Source of the DNA: Xestospongia bergquistia
Taxonomy: Eukaryota > Porifera > Demospongiae > Haplosclerida > Petrosiidae
NCBI GenBank assembly: GCA_963965975.1
Contig: OZ014411.1
Location: 18,256,446-18,320,445 of the forward strand
Reading direction: 5' to 3'
DNA: 64,000 nucleotides
Position numbers and translations under genes: made by a program. Below, piece by piece: positions 11,222 through 22,290 of the stretch (within the stretch, counting starts at the first letter, position 1; each line of letters begins with the position of its first letter). The notes beneath the pieces were generated by a model. It did not search any database and was not told the DNA's origin. It was given only the letters and a program-made list of their open reading frames with translations.

Positions 11222-12330
11222 TAACCAGGTATCGTCTTTTGCATTTTGAGGCAGCTATAAGGCCACCATGACTTGGAACAAAACCTTTTGACAAAGAAGG
11301 AAGACTGAGAATGCCAAGAAGTAATCGTCATCAGAACTATCAGATTGATTCAAATCATCAGACTCATCTGATTCATCTCCAACTCGAATGATGAACTCAT
11401 CCACTAACTCTTCACAGAGGCCATCATTAGACCAATAGTGATCTTCAAAGTGGATCTTAACATGTCGAATGAGGCTCTTCCAAGGGTCAGGTATCACAAC
11501 ATCTAAACAATCCCATGCCAGCTGCTCAATCTCACGGAGATTAAATGCACAAGTGTTGGCCTTGATGTGATCTTTAACCTGTGCCCATGCAAACTCAATA
11601 GGATTGAGAGTGCAGTGAGCAAAAGGGAGTTGGACCACCTCATGCCCTGTATGATCTACATATAAATAAATATAAAGTCTATTTTGACTAAGCTCGTACC
11701 TGCAGCAGCAGCCATGTCATCAACAACATAGCGAGGGGTAGGTTTGAATCTTTGTATGATGCTATACAATTCAGCTTTCAAGGCATTCTATGGGAATTCG
11801 ACTCCCTTTGCCTGAAGCCAATTTTCCATCTTTTTCTTTGTCCAACTTTTGACTGGAACAGGGTCACTATGACAACTATGATATGAGGCAAACCACTCCT
11901 CAAAATGATCAGCAGTCACCTCATCATTGTAATAATCACCAGTATTTTTTTGGATCTGAATATGAGAGTGGTATTGGGAATCCAACCAATCTCACAACCA
12001 GCTCCAAGAATAATAAGCTGTGCAACCCTTCCCAGGAGGCCTTTTTATACCATCAAGAGTTCTACCAGTCACATCATCCTTCTCCACCCAATCACAATCC
12101 TTATCATCATGAGCATTCGCCCAGGTTTCATCAAGGTAAACAACTGGCCTATTCTCTTGGCGGTTCTGAATCATCAGTGTGTCAGTTACACTTTCATACC
12201 CTTTGTTGTGTGTGTGTGACACACCCATCTCATTCATCAAGTTCTTTTGTGTATTGACATTAAAACTGACTTTGGCAACATACAAAAATAGGCAAATAAA
12301 TTTTAGATAATATATGTTATCAAATAACAC
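11222..12330 (-). pseudogene. Broken Tc1/mariner-superfamily transposase (copy A)
   Basis: Minus-strand DDE transposase of the IS630/Tc1/mariner superfamily (DDE_3-like). From the N-terminal side, VVYLDETWANAHDDKDCDW gives the first catalytic Asp. A frameshifted VAQLIILGAGCEIGWIPN follows, then after another shift NTGDYYNDEVTADHFEEWF. That segment jumps directly to SYHSCHSDPVPVKSW, so the block holding the second Asp (MDNA) is deleted. A GT-AG intron lies at about 11642-11700. The last exon holds HCTLNPIEFAWAQVKDHIKA with the catalytic Glu and an acidic DESDESDDLN tail. The N-terminal HTH is missing and no terminal inverted repeat was found next to it. It cannot encode an active enzyme as read. 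Confidence 0.85.
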
Positions 12331-14407
12331 ATGATAAAATATACTGAATTACATAAAACAAACTTAATTAAATAACAAGTAATTATTACATAATTTTATT
12401 AACTAACTGGTATTTTAATTGGATGTACAAGAAATTAGAAATTTCATAAAAAGACAATCTCAAATTATCATATAGGTCCTTTTGTTCGACAATAGTAAAT
12501 ATATGGTCATGACTAACCAAATAAGAATGTAAATGATGTTCAAAAAGATGAGTGAAAAGTACGTCACAAGCTAAATAAAACTCATCGGTGTTGAAAACAA
12601 TAATATCACTGATCACTCTAAATTCAGGAAGAAGGTCCATGTCTAAAACAACAACTCCACCTTTTTTGTATCTAGTCCCATTGATCTCTACACACTGTAA
12701 CCTAAATAGCAAATGTGGTAATTTAGAGTACTTAAAAAATAATAAAAACCTCATAACTTCATCACTTAATGATGGAAACTGTTCCAACAGTTCATCCTTG
12801 TATGGTAAAGAGCCAGTAGTAGATTTTAACCCTGTAAGAATGATACATGCAATAATGTTCATATTATGCTTCATTATTAATAATTATACCTGGCTTGCAT
12901 TGGTTCCTTTGAAATAGGGATTTGAATCAACACTATTATTTTTATAGTAACACATTAACAACAGGTGTCTAGTACCCATTGTCTTGGGAACATTCATAAA
13001 GCTTTTTATTCTGTGGGCAAGGTCTTTAAAATAATTGCGCTTCCCTTCAAAGCGGATAGACCAGAAATGCACTAAAGGCCCAAATTTGTTTTGGTCACAA
13101 TTATAACAATCAACTGATTAGTTTTACTGACTTGCACATTATCTCCGGGTAGTGCACTAAATAGTGAGCCTTGGGAATTAATCGAGAAGATGGATATAAC
13201 TGTGTGAAAAATTTATGATGTTTATCAATTGTCATACGTAAGTAAGCAGCCCGTTCTTCGCTAACAGTTGGAGCAAAACAGTAATCCATTATTGTAAGTA
13301 GGAGTAGATAGTTGTCCCATCAACTTTTTTCCCCAATCATCAATGGTAACAAACACCTCAAGTACAACATTTCAGATGCTAAATTAATAAATAAAAAGTA
13401 GCTACTAATTTTACAATGATTATCAGTCTAACCAGTTTGTTTCAATGAGTGATCAGTTGAGCATAAAGTAGAAGCCTCAATAATATTTGGCTTATTGGCA
13501 GCATCAACAAACGTGTAAGGGAAGGAACGAATAGAATCATTGAGTTCGGCAAGAGTGATCACTTTTTCTGAAATCAAAAATTTCAACAACTCTTTTAATT
13601 CAAAAAGAACACCCTCCAAAATATTGTTCATTACATCGGGCACAAGACCTTCCGTAACATGAAAATATCTGTCAAATAGAAAATTAAACAGATATCAATA
13701 TGAACATGGCTATGTAACTTTTAAAAGGCTTTGCCATGTAAAACACTGACTGACCCTGTACCCCATCATAAATATCTATACCTGGAAGAGTTCACAATTG
13801 AATCTCGGTGAATACCATATGTTGTACTGAAATGATCATGACGAGGTCCATGTAGAGAGGCACAATGTAAGGTATGAGTTTGATTTGATCTGGGTTCAAA
13901 TGCCACAGCAACGAACTATTAAAAAAGGTTTAATTTGGAGAATTAAAACAACCTGACATCATTTTACCAGAGTTTGCATTTGAGCATCGATGGCCATACA
14001 ATGTCTACACTTTCTCAGAGCACTAGCCAAACTTTTATAACCACTGAGATACTGGCTGGCTAAATTATCCCCGGGAATAAGAATCACAGTTCCATTGAAT
14101 TTATAGTCAGTCTGATTAATGTCGATCTTAACTCATTTGTCCTGTTGTTAAATATAGATTCAAGTTAAACCTAAAACAAATAACTTACAGATTCTAGTTT
14201 CTTGATGTCCTCCATGAAATTGCGTAGAATAACATCAGGACAGTACTTGGTAAGGACACTTGATTTTGTAATTGCTAACAATAGAATGGCTTTCATTGTT
14301 GAGCAATAGACTGGGGAAATATTCCCAAGAGAGTAATAAAAAATGGCTGTCAACAAGAATACACAAAATCATTGGGTTATTACACATAAGACATGTGAAT
14401 ACCTATA

Positions 14408-15188
14408 CTCTGTCCGAGTTGAGAAAAGCCCCTTATTAAAAAAAAGGTGTTTTATGCATGGAATGTAAGGTGAGGTATTTCCTCGCCTGTTAGCGCTGAA
14501 GTACATGTTAAGTGTATTCATTATTTGTTCACGTGGATGTCATGCGAACACACCACGTTTTTTCTCGTGCTTGTAAACATGCCAAGTGGAAAAAGATTGC
14601 GATCACAAACAAAGGAGGTTGCTGTGAATGTCTATGAATATTTCGAGGAACTTGGCAGGCGCAAACGGACTGAAGGATCTCTGAAGCGAACTTGTGATGC
14701 CACAGGACTTTCACGTTCCAGTATCAAAAATCTGACAGTTCTGATGATGAATAATTTTAGACAATTTTCAGTTTTCCTTTTTTGTCAAAAGGTTTTTTCA
14801 AAACCATGGTGGCTTTATAGCTGCCCAAAATCGCAAAAGACGATACCTGGTTATTATTTTAATAGTAATAATTGATACAAAGGCATTTATACGTATAATT
14901 AGAATTGTAATTTTGACTTGCCACGTGATAGTCGGCTGACTTTTCGAGGTGAAAATCGATTTTTGTTATTTGCTCGAAGGTGTGCAATTTAAAGTATGCG
15001 AAAGGTATGCCATTCAAAATGTATGGAGTTTTATAGTTTGGTACTTTCTCGTAGCGCTAGAGAGCCAAATTTTATATATAAAATGCGCGTTTGCAAGCTG
15101 AATCGATTGGTGCAAGTCCCATGTGGATAGCACGTAAAACGGCAAAGTTATTCACACGTCTGGGTGGCTTTTCTCAACTCGGACAGAG
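14408..15188. mobile_element. 781-bp non-autonomous TIR element with TA target-site duplication
   Basis: Perfect 23-bp terminal inverted repeats: the left end (14408-14430) begins CTCTGTCCGAGTTGAG, and the right end (15166-15188) is its exact reverse complement. TA dinucleotides at 14406-14407 and 15189-15190 are the target duplication, which places it in the IS630/Tc1/mariner superfamily. It interrupts the minus-strand C2H2-finger transposon gene next to an exon-intron boundary (AAACTATAG|GTATTC when the element is removed). Copy B keeps only its right 111 bp (42051-42161). Confidence 0.93.
14579..14875 (+). pseudogene. Internally deleted transposase ORF (N-terminal HTH fused to C-terminal tail)
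   Basis: Starting at the internal ATG 14579, it reads MPSGKRLRSQTKEVAVNVYE and then LKRTCDATGLSRSSIKNL, a helix-turn-helix DNA-binding N-terminus as expected for a Tc1/mariner transposase. At about 14735 it joins sequence matching the last 120 bp of the transposase at 11222-12330 (reverse strand): SVFLFCQKV and the following non-coding tail up to CGATACCTGGTTATT. The whole catalytic core is missing. The junction falls at CTGACAGTTCTGATGA against CTGATAGTTCTGATGA in the longer copy, suggesting a microhomology deletion. The product could at most bind ends; whether it is expressed is unknown. Confidence 0.75.
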
Positions 15189-16152
15189 TATAGTTTGTGC
15201 ATCTTTGCTCATCATCCCAATGGGTTGCATACCTCGACATTGTTATAGTATATGATTAGTTTCAAGGCAGTGTGATCTTTAGAAAGAAGTTCATGAGAGT
15301 TATATACAAATCCATCACAGTAATCATTTAAAAGATTCTCTCTTCATTGATGACCTCTAAGAACCTTTAACAATAACAACCATCTTAACTTATTAATTCA
15401 TAATTTATATATCGGCAATTACGTTTACACATACCTCATCAAGTATAAACTGATCAGAAAGTAACTCCTTCAAAGACGAAATTAATGGTATCTCGCATAC
15501 AAAATCCTGTATTGTTTTACTAGAAGCCAATTGCTGTTCACTTAATTTTTCTTTCCACTGCCTCCTATTCAACAATAAAATTGATATGGTACAACACCCA
15601 CAATTTATTTTAACTAACCCAAAATTGTAATTCCTCTTGATAGTGTTTATCTCTGAAATATTCACTACGTAGCCCTTCAAATGGATTTCTTGCTACAGCA
15701 TTTTCAAAAACTGAATTAATCTCAGAATCAAACACGATGTTCCTTTAAGACAACTTAGCAAACAATTCATTATGCAAGGAATCATTTTTATTATCCAATA
15801 GAGTTGTTACATCTTCAATAATACAATCAAGGGCTGCTGATACAACTTTAAACTCATTTTCAAGTTTCATCAAAAACAGAGCAGAGATCTCCATCCATAT
15901 CCTCAGGCTGCAATAACCCAACACCACTAACATGGCTTATCTTTATATGTTTTTCATAAATATGCTTCTTGTAATAGACAAACTTCCTATAAGTTCTGTG
16001 ACAACCATCAACTCCACAGCATATACAAAGTTCAAATCATGGGCATAAACACTGCCAACATACCTTACTACTCCTTTTAAATTTTTGGCCGCAAATGACA
16101 TGCAAATGGGACAGTTCCATCTATCTTGACTACACCGAGCAAAAGATCCCAT

Positions 16153-16246
16153 TTTTTTGGTGACAGCTACGTTTCTTATGAATCTCCTCCCCTATTTGTT
16201 TTAGGTATCAAGAAAACCACAGGTTGGCTGAGGTCATAGTAGAAAG
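16153..16246. promoter_or_regulatory. Short divergent intergenic region of the two-gene transposon
   Basis: Only 94 bp separate the minus-strand start (MGSF, 16152) from the plus-strand start (MSNK, 16247), so a shared bidirectional promoter is likely. An acceptor-like tract (CCCTATTTGTTTTAG, ending near 16204) suggests the plus gene may have an upstream leader exon. No TATA box is clear. Copy B is at 43208-43301. Confidence 0.4.
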
Positions 16247-17050
16247 ATGAGTAATAAGTCTGTCTTGGTGAATTATTTGGAGAGAAATAAAGTTCTCACC
16301 ATCCTGGCGTCAACTGATTTCCGAGATATTTTATTCTTAGAAAGAGAATTTTGGAAAGAATTTAAGTTCCATGGAAATGTTAACGTAGGAATCACTTTTC
16401 AACGATTTGATAAGGCTTGGGAAGAGTACGTTGATGTTGATAGAGGTTGTCAATTGGACAACAGAGAGAAGCTCAAAGCAGTAGTTCTTCCACTACTTTC
16501 TGACATTAGTCAATCAGCTACACCATCAGATGCTCAATTGGATGTGGTTAGATGCATGTCATTTGAGAACATTGATTTTATTATTATAATAAGCAGAGAG
16601 CAAGTAAAATGCTTGCAATTGGTGGTACTGTACTTGATGACGATGATGATGAACTTGGCGTTGATATTGAGATTGATAGCGATTTGACTGATACTGATCT
16701 TGGAACAGATTCTATTTGCTCAAGTGCAAGCAACACTTTTATCACTGGCTTGGAAGAGGAAGGTACTAACCCTTCAATTGAGGAAGTTGGTAATAAAGAC
16801 AGAACATGATCACATTCCTCTACCTAACCTTTTCACCCTTCCAAAACACTATCAAGCCGATGTCAAAGCGGGTCTGCGAAATAGGGAAATAACAAGTGAA
16901 GCAAGTAAATCTTTTCTCTCAAGTGTTAACTTATTAAAAGCCGAGTTCAAGAGGAAAAAACGAAATGACACAGTTGTGTCTAATTTGATGAAGAGGACAC
17001 TTCCCTTGAGAAGACAAACCACTCTCGAAAAACCTATGAATTTGGACTGA
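16247..17050 (+). pseudogene. Partner ORF of the two-gene transposon (copy A), split in three frames
   Basis: The first segment (from MSNKSVLVNYLERNKV) holds NVGITFQRFDKAWEEYVDVD and NREKLKAVVLPLL. From memory this recalls animal proteins encoded beside the C2H2/DxMHxxLEGV protein. After an acceptor-like AATAAGCAG (about 16598) the second frame gives an acidic linker, VLDDDDDELGVDIEIDSDL. The third segment (about 16800-17050) gives LPNLFTLPKHYQADV followed by a basic stretch EFKRKKRNDT. The frames may be exons of one gene, or frameshifts; no donor is obvious before 16575. Function is unknown; a DNA-binding accessory role for the transposon is an inference. It is divergent from the minus-strand gene. 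Confidence 0.5.
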
Positions 17051-17258
17051 TTCCCATTTTTACAGGATATGGATCAGGAGCCTATAATATAAATGATAAA
17101 TACTGTATGTACTAGTTACAAATCACAATGGATGTCGTTCTTTGGTTAGAAATAAAAATCCAATGACCATATGCTATTCGATAATTTAGCATTATACAAT
17201 AATTTGTCTTATACACATCAGTCTATATGTTATTAATATCAGATTTATTCAATTTTAG

Positions 17259-17472
17259 GGTGGAATCTAGTTACTACAATTTTTATAATTTACATAAACT
17301 AGATAAGTTGCTGGCTTCAGACTGCATGTATGTACTCATTAACAGAACCAAATTAAATACTCTTTATCGAGATGATTCCCTCATTAAGATGTTGACCAAT
17401 ATTATACCTATCATCACAGACATTTTGGACGATTACCTTAACACTTTCTTGTGCAGCTGTTCCTGTTGGTAA
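17259..17472 (+). other. Candidate exon downstream of the transposon ORF; unrecognised
   Basis: Open stretch after an acceptor (TTCAATTTTAG|GG at 17258) reading VESSYYNFYNLHKLDKLLAS, then MLTNIIPIITDILDDYL, and ending at TAA. It is intact and nearly identical in copy B (44314-44527). It may be the last exon of the plus-strand transposon ORF. No family recognised. Confidence 0.3.
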
Positions 17473-17996
17473 TGTTGCATTCAGATAACTCATTGAACTG
17501 GTCTAAATGAATAAAAGAACAAGTCACATATAACTTAATGTACTGTAAACTCTACAGTCATAAAGATACACTTTCATATTGATTGTCTCTAATTATCAAT
17601 CCTGAAATGAAAGAGGTTACCATTTACTGAATTTTGTGACAATGACCAAACCAAAAGGCAGACTCCACATAGTCTCATACCTAGACCTACAAACATAAGG
17701 AAACATTGTAGGTCTGGGTATGATGCTGTACATAGCTAAACATTGACCAATTTCATGTTGGATATGATGCATCTAATATATCCAGCATTATATTAAGAGA
17801 TATACGTACAGCATTAAGTAATTACCGAATGTTAGATAATTATTTCAATACTTGTTTTAGCTATATACTTACTAAATGGTTGACTCTGAGCCAGCTAAGT
17901 GCTCTCCATGGTTCAGTGCAGCAGGTCTCGTCATACTCACGTGGGTTAGTGTAAGGAAGGTGTGTCTAATTACTCTGTTGCCACGCCCATAACAAA
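17473..17996. other. Non-coding part of block U with a 17-bp hairpin
   Basis: No gene seen. Positions 17676-17692 and 17706-17722 form an inverted repeat (CATACCTAGACCTACAA with one mismatch) around a 13-nt loop. It is conserved in copy B at 44731-44747 and 44761-44777. Confidence 0.6.
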
Positions 17997-18054
17997 ATGG
18001 CTACTAAGACAGAGAGAGATTGTCGTCATATCCCCTTCATTTATTACATCAAAT
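17997..18054 (+). other. Candidate first exon (MATKTERDC..), donor damaged in this copy
   Basis: A CCACGCCC motif and an A-rich context (AACAAAATGG) precede an ATG opening MATKTERDCRHIPFIYYIK. In copy B (45051-45108) the same exon ends at a consensus donor AAAT|GTAAGTGAG. Here four bases of the donor are missing (AAATGTGAGA). No downstream exon was identified, so this is only a candidate. Confidence 0.25.
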
Positions 18055-18165
18055 GTGAGAATAGCTGTTAAAATATAACTGTATTATTTCTTAATTAACT
18101 CCATTAGATAACATTTGTACAAATTGAAACACAGTAGTAATAGTATCAGCTTATAATGGAGGCAT

Positions 18166-18276
18166 ATGATGTCTGACATTCTTGTCCCTGATCCTGTGAC
18201 TTTATTTGGAACTACTGCTCAACAGTTGTTATTAAGTGTTCATCCTCTTATTATAATTCTAGATGGTATAGTCTAA
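18166..18276 (+). CDS. Small ORF, 36 aa, unrecognised
   Basis: ATG-initiated ORF reading MMSDILVPDPVTLFGTTAQQ, then LLLSVHPLIIILDGIV and a stop. Its composition is protein-like, and it is unchanged in copy B (45234-45344). The copies are so similar overall that this is weak evidence for function. It could be a remnant exon. Confidence 0.2.
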   Translation: MMSDILVPDPVTLFGTTAQQLLLSVHPLIIILDGIV

Positions 18277-19260
18277 AGGAAGTCAACTTCATAGACTTAG
18301 TACCATATCTTAGTCATTGACTACTGCACACTCTACAAAGATAACTAAAATATAGACATTAGACATGTATAGATCAATGAAACTGATTTATAATGTTTTG
18401 ATTTTTATTTATGTTAATATTAATATTTTGTTATATTGATATGATTTTATATTTATACTGTTTTAACTAATGTTTATTGGGAAGCATACTTAATAAATCA
18501 TATAGTTTGCTGACATAGTTTCCTAAATTAGTTGAAATTTTAGGCAGTAAATCCACCCATTGTAACGAGGTAATGACATACTGCAACACAATGGCAGGGC
18601 TTCATATAATTGTGATTAATAAACTTATATTCAGACAGACAATGTTCATTGTGCACTAGATAAGATATAGGGAGATATATTGTTGCTACTATCATGGCAC
18701 AATATCCATGATCAACTGAGCATGCTCAGTTTGATTAGCCACACTAGTGGGACAAAATTTCTACTAGATATTAACAAAATTAGACTCAGTTTAGCAATCA
18801 GTGTGTTAGGACTTTACTTCTGCAGGGCTGTTTAGCAAGGCAGAAGAAGGAACTGGATTCCATGCAGCCATATCATTTGACAGTGTTCTCTGCAGTAAAT
18901 CTAAGAAAATGATGTTCCTTGGTACAACAAAAAAAGACAGTAGCAACAAATACGGTCAGAGTACAGTGCTTCAGTGGCGCCAAATTTTCACTAGAAATGA
19001 ATAAACTTAGACGGCATTACTTCATTTCAACAACCAGTGTGTCAGCCTGTTAGGACTTTACTTCTGCGAGGTTGTTTAGCAAGACAGAAGAAGGAACTGG
19101 ATTCCATGCAGCCAGTCATTTGACAGTGTTTTCTCCAGTAAATGTGAGACCTCGTACACCTAAAGAAAGACGGTAGCAACAAATACGGTCAGGTCAGAGT
19201 AACAGTACTCTAGTGTGTTAGTACATCTAGCTTACCCAACTTAACTTTTAAATTCAGTGA
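18277..19260. repeat. Non-coding region with an 18-bp palindrome and a local duplication of about 0.2 kb
   Basis: AACTGAGCATGCTCAGTT (18714-18731) is a perfect palindrome. The segment at about 18748-18915 (TAGGACTTTACTTCTGC...CCATGCAGCC) is repeated imperfectly at about 18975-19150. Copy B has the palindrome (45772-45789) but only one version of the duplicated segment, so a copy was gained here or lost there. No gene recognised. Confidence 0.75.
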
Positions 19261-19677
19261 GCTTTAGCCCCTAGTTTTAGTGCATCTGTCATCTGAACTA
19301 AGCCTGTCATAATATCTCCCTTTCTCTGTAATATATAGACTTTAGGAACCAGTATATTTAGTACAATGTAGCAAGTCTGAATAAAATTGTTTTTAGTACA
19401 AGCCTATTTACCTCCATCATGTCTACTTTTGTATCAGATCAGCTTGTAATGATGGTCTGATAATCCTATTTTACACTTGTGTAGTGCATTACAGCATACC
19501 TTGGTTTTAGTGCATCTTTTATCTGAACTAAGCCTGTCAGTCTTTTTTAAACATAACATTTCACTAGTCCTTTTCACTGTAATATATAGATTTTAGTAAC
19601 CAGTATATTTAGTACAATGTAGCGTGTCTGAATAAATTTAGTCAAGTGTTATTTAGTACAAGCCTATTTACCCCCAT
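19261..19677. repeat. Tandem repeat with about 230-bp period containing GAATAAA
   Basis: Two imperfect units share AGTGCATCT, ATCTGAACTAAGCCTGTCA, CCAGTATATTTAGTACAATG, GAATAAA and AGTACAAGCCTATTTACC. Copy B holds two full units and a third partial one (about 46100-46670). The second unit here is cut at 19678, where sequence switches abruptly to minisatellite I. Confidence 0.8.
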
Positions 19678-22290
19678 TGGTCTACTGTCTACTGTGTGCT
19701 TTTATAACTGTCCCATTTACTGTGTCCTAACTGGACTGTCCCATTTACTGTGTCCTAATGTAACATCCTGTCTACTGTGTTGTAATGTTATTGTCCCATC
19801 TACTGTGTCTTGTCAATTGTGTCTAATGTAACTATGCAACCTACAGTGTCCTAGTGTAATTTTGCCATCTAGTGTCTTATGTGTCCTAACATAATTATCA
19901 GGTCTAGTTTGTCATAAACTGTCTTGTCTACTGTGTCCTAGTATGTACTTGTTCTATTGTGTTGTAATGTAGCCACCCTCTCTAGTGTGTCCTAACATAA
20001 TTATCAGGTCCAGTGTGTCCTAATGTAACTAACTGTCTTGTCTACTGTGTCCTATTGTAACTGTCCCATCTACTATGTCCTAGTACAATTGTCCTGTCTA
20101 CTGTGTCCTAACGTAATTGTCTCATTTACTGTATCCAATGTAATTGTCTCATTTAGTGTGTCCAATGTGTTCCGTTTACTGTGTCCTAATGTAACATCCT
20201 GTTTACTGTATTGTAATGTAATTGTCCCATCTACTGTATCCTATTTTAATTGTCTTGTTGATCATGTCTATGTGACTATGCAACCTCCCGTGTCCTAGTA
20301 TAATTTTAATCTACTGTATGTTAATTTAACTGTCCTGTCTACTTGTCCTGATGTAATTGTAAATTGTCCTGTCTACTTGTCCTAATATAATTGTAAATTG
20401 TTCCTTCTACTTGTCCTAATGTAATTTCCTTGTCTAGTTTGTCCCAATGTGACTAGGCTGTCTGTTGTTTTCTAATGTAGCTGTCCTCTCTACTGTGTCC
20501 TTATGTAACCATCCTGTCTATTGAAACTTGTTATATTGTACTAAATCTACTGGTTACTTATTGTTACTAAAATTGTTAATGTTATGATGTACCATCGACT
20601 GTGTCCTACTTTAAGTGCATCTTTTACTGTGTCCTGTGTCCTAACATAAGTCCCAATATAATTGTCCCATCTATTATGTCTGTGTTCTAATGTAATTGTC
20701 TCACCTTCTTTGTTCTATTATAACATTCTATTCCACTGTGTCCTAATGTAATTGCTGATCTAACGTCTTCTAATGCAACTGTCCCATCGACTGTTTCCTA
20801 TTTTAATTGCATCTTTTACTAACTGCCAATCTACTGTTAATGTAATTGTCTCATTTACTGGTCTTAATTGTCATGTCAATTGTGTCTAATGTAACTATGC
20901 AACCTACAGTGTCCAGCTATAATTTTTCCATCTTGTTCTAACTACTGTGTCCCAATCTAACCATCTGTGTCGTAATGTTAACTGTCCTGTCTAGTGTGTC
21001 CTAACATAATGATCAGGTCTACTGTTTCATAATGTAACTAACTGTCTTGGCTACTGTCAACTGTGTCCTTTTGTAAGTGTGCCATCTACTGTGTCCATGT
21101 CTGTTTCCTAATGGGAGTGTCCCATTTACTGTGTCCTTATGTAACATCCTGTATACTGTTGTAATGTTATTGTGGCATCTACTGTGTCCTGTCAATTGTG
21201 TCTAATGTAACTATGCAACCTACAGTGTCCTAGTATAATTTTCCCATCTACTGTCCTAACGTAATTATAACTACTGTGTCCCAAATGTAATCATCTTGTC
21301 TACTGTGTTGTAATGTAAGTGTCTTGTCTAGTGTGTCCTAACATATTCAGGTCTACTGTGTCTACTGTGTCATAATGTAAATAACTGTCTTGTCTACTGT
21401 GTCCTGTCTTAACATATCAGGTCTACTGTCTACTGTTTCATTAACTATCAGGTCTACTGTCTACTGTTTAATTGTCTTGCTACTGTGTCCTATTATAACT
21501 GTGCCATGTACTGTATCCCGTGTACTGTGTCCTAATGGGACTGTCCCATTTACTGTGTCCTAATGTAACATCCTGTCTACTGTGTTGTGTAATGTTGTCC
21601 CATCTACAGTATAATTTTCCTGTCAATTGTGATAATGTAACTATGCAACCTACAGTGTCCTCGTATATTTTTCACATCTACATTGTCCTAATTTAATTGT
21701 CCTGTCAATTGTGATAATTGTTCTAACTACTGTGTCCCAATGTAACCATCTGGTCTACTGTGTTCAGTGTGTTGTAATGTTATCTGTCCAGTCATGTGTC
21801 CACTGTGTTCTAATGTGAACTGTCTGGTCATGTGTCCTAACATAATTATCAGATCTGATTATTAACTGTCTGTCTACTGTCTACTGTGTGCTATTATAAC
21901 TGTCCCATCTACTGTGTCCTAACGGGACTGTCCCATCTACTGTGTCCTAACGGGACTGTCCCATTTACTGTGTCCTAATGTAACATCCTGTCTACTGTGT
22001 TGTAATGTTATTGTCCCATCTACTGTGTCCTGTCAATTGTGTCTAATGTAACTATGCAACTTACAGTGTCCTAGTAATTTTACCATCTAGTGTCTTATAT
22101 GTCCTAACATAATTATCAGGTCTAGTGTGTCATAAACAGTCCCGTCTACTTGTCCTAATATAATTGTAAATTGTTCCTTCTACTTGTCCTAATGTAATTT
22201 CCTTGTCTAGTTTGTCCTAATGTGACTAGGCTGTCTGTTGTTTTCTAATGTAGCTGTCCTCTTTACTGTGTCCTTATGTAACCATCCTGT
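19678..22290. repeat. Minisatellite I, copy 2 (longer version)
   Basis: Begins at the breakpoint in the 230-bp repeat. Positions 19872-20580 match 1-709. Positions 20590-22290 are additional minisatellite I absent from copy 1 and recur at about 28480-30180 and 47457-49170. No gene is supported; the small ORFs are repeat translations. Confidence 0.9.

Larger units (their letters stand above)
12386..16152 (-). pseudogene. C2H2-finger transposon protein with DxMHxxLEGV motif (copy A)
   Basis: Multi-exon minus-strand gene resembling, from memory, transposon-encoded animal proteins that join an N-terminal C2H2 finger to a DxMHxLLEGV core. In order: start MGSFARCSQDRWNCPIC at 16152; finger CGVDGCHRTYRKFVYYKKH at about 15955-16030; helices LENEFKVVSAALDCII; PLISSLKELLSDQFI; ALKLIIYYNNVEVCNPLG near 15250; IFYYSLGNISP near 14330; FRKCRHCMAID near 14000; MPDVMNNILEGV near 13640; LIPKAHYLVHYP near 13160; IRFEGKRNYFKDLAHRI near 13050; C-terminus to 12386. 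Splice sites such as GAATCT|GTAAGT (14188) survive. Damage: a one-base frameshift inside the finger, TGA stops after CNPLG, loss of the MH histidine (Asn here), and a 781-bp element inserted at 14408-15188. Confidence 0.75.

Noticed and set aside
11883..12257. Plus-strand ORFs of 124 and 104 residues (also 40038 and 40060)
   Set aside because: Antisense shadows of the minus-strand transposase.
12588..12917. Plus-strand 109-residue ORF
   Set aside because: Antisense to the C-terminal part of the C2H2-finger transposon protein.
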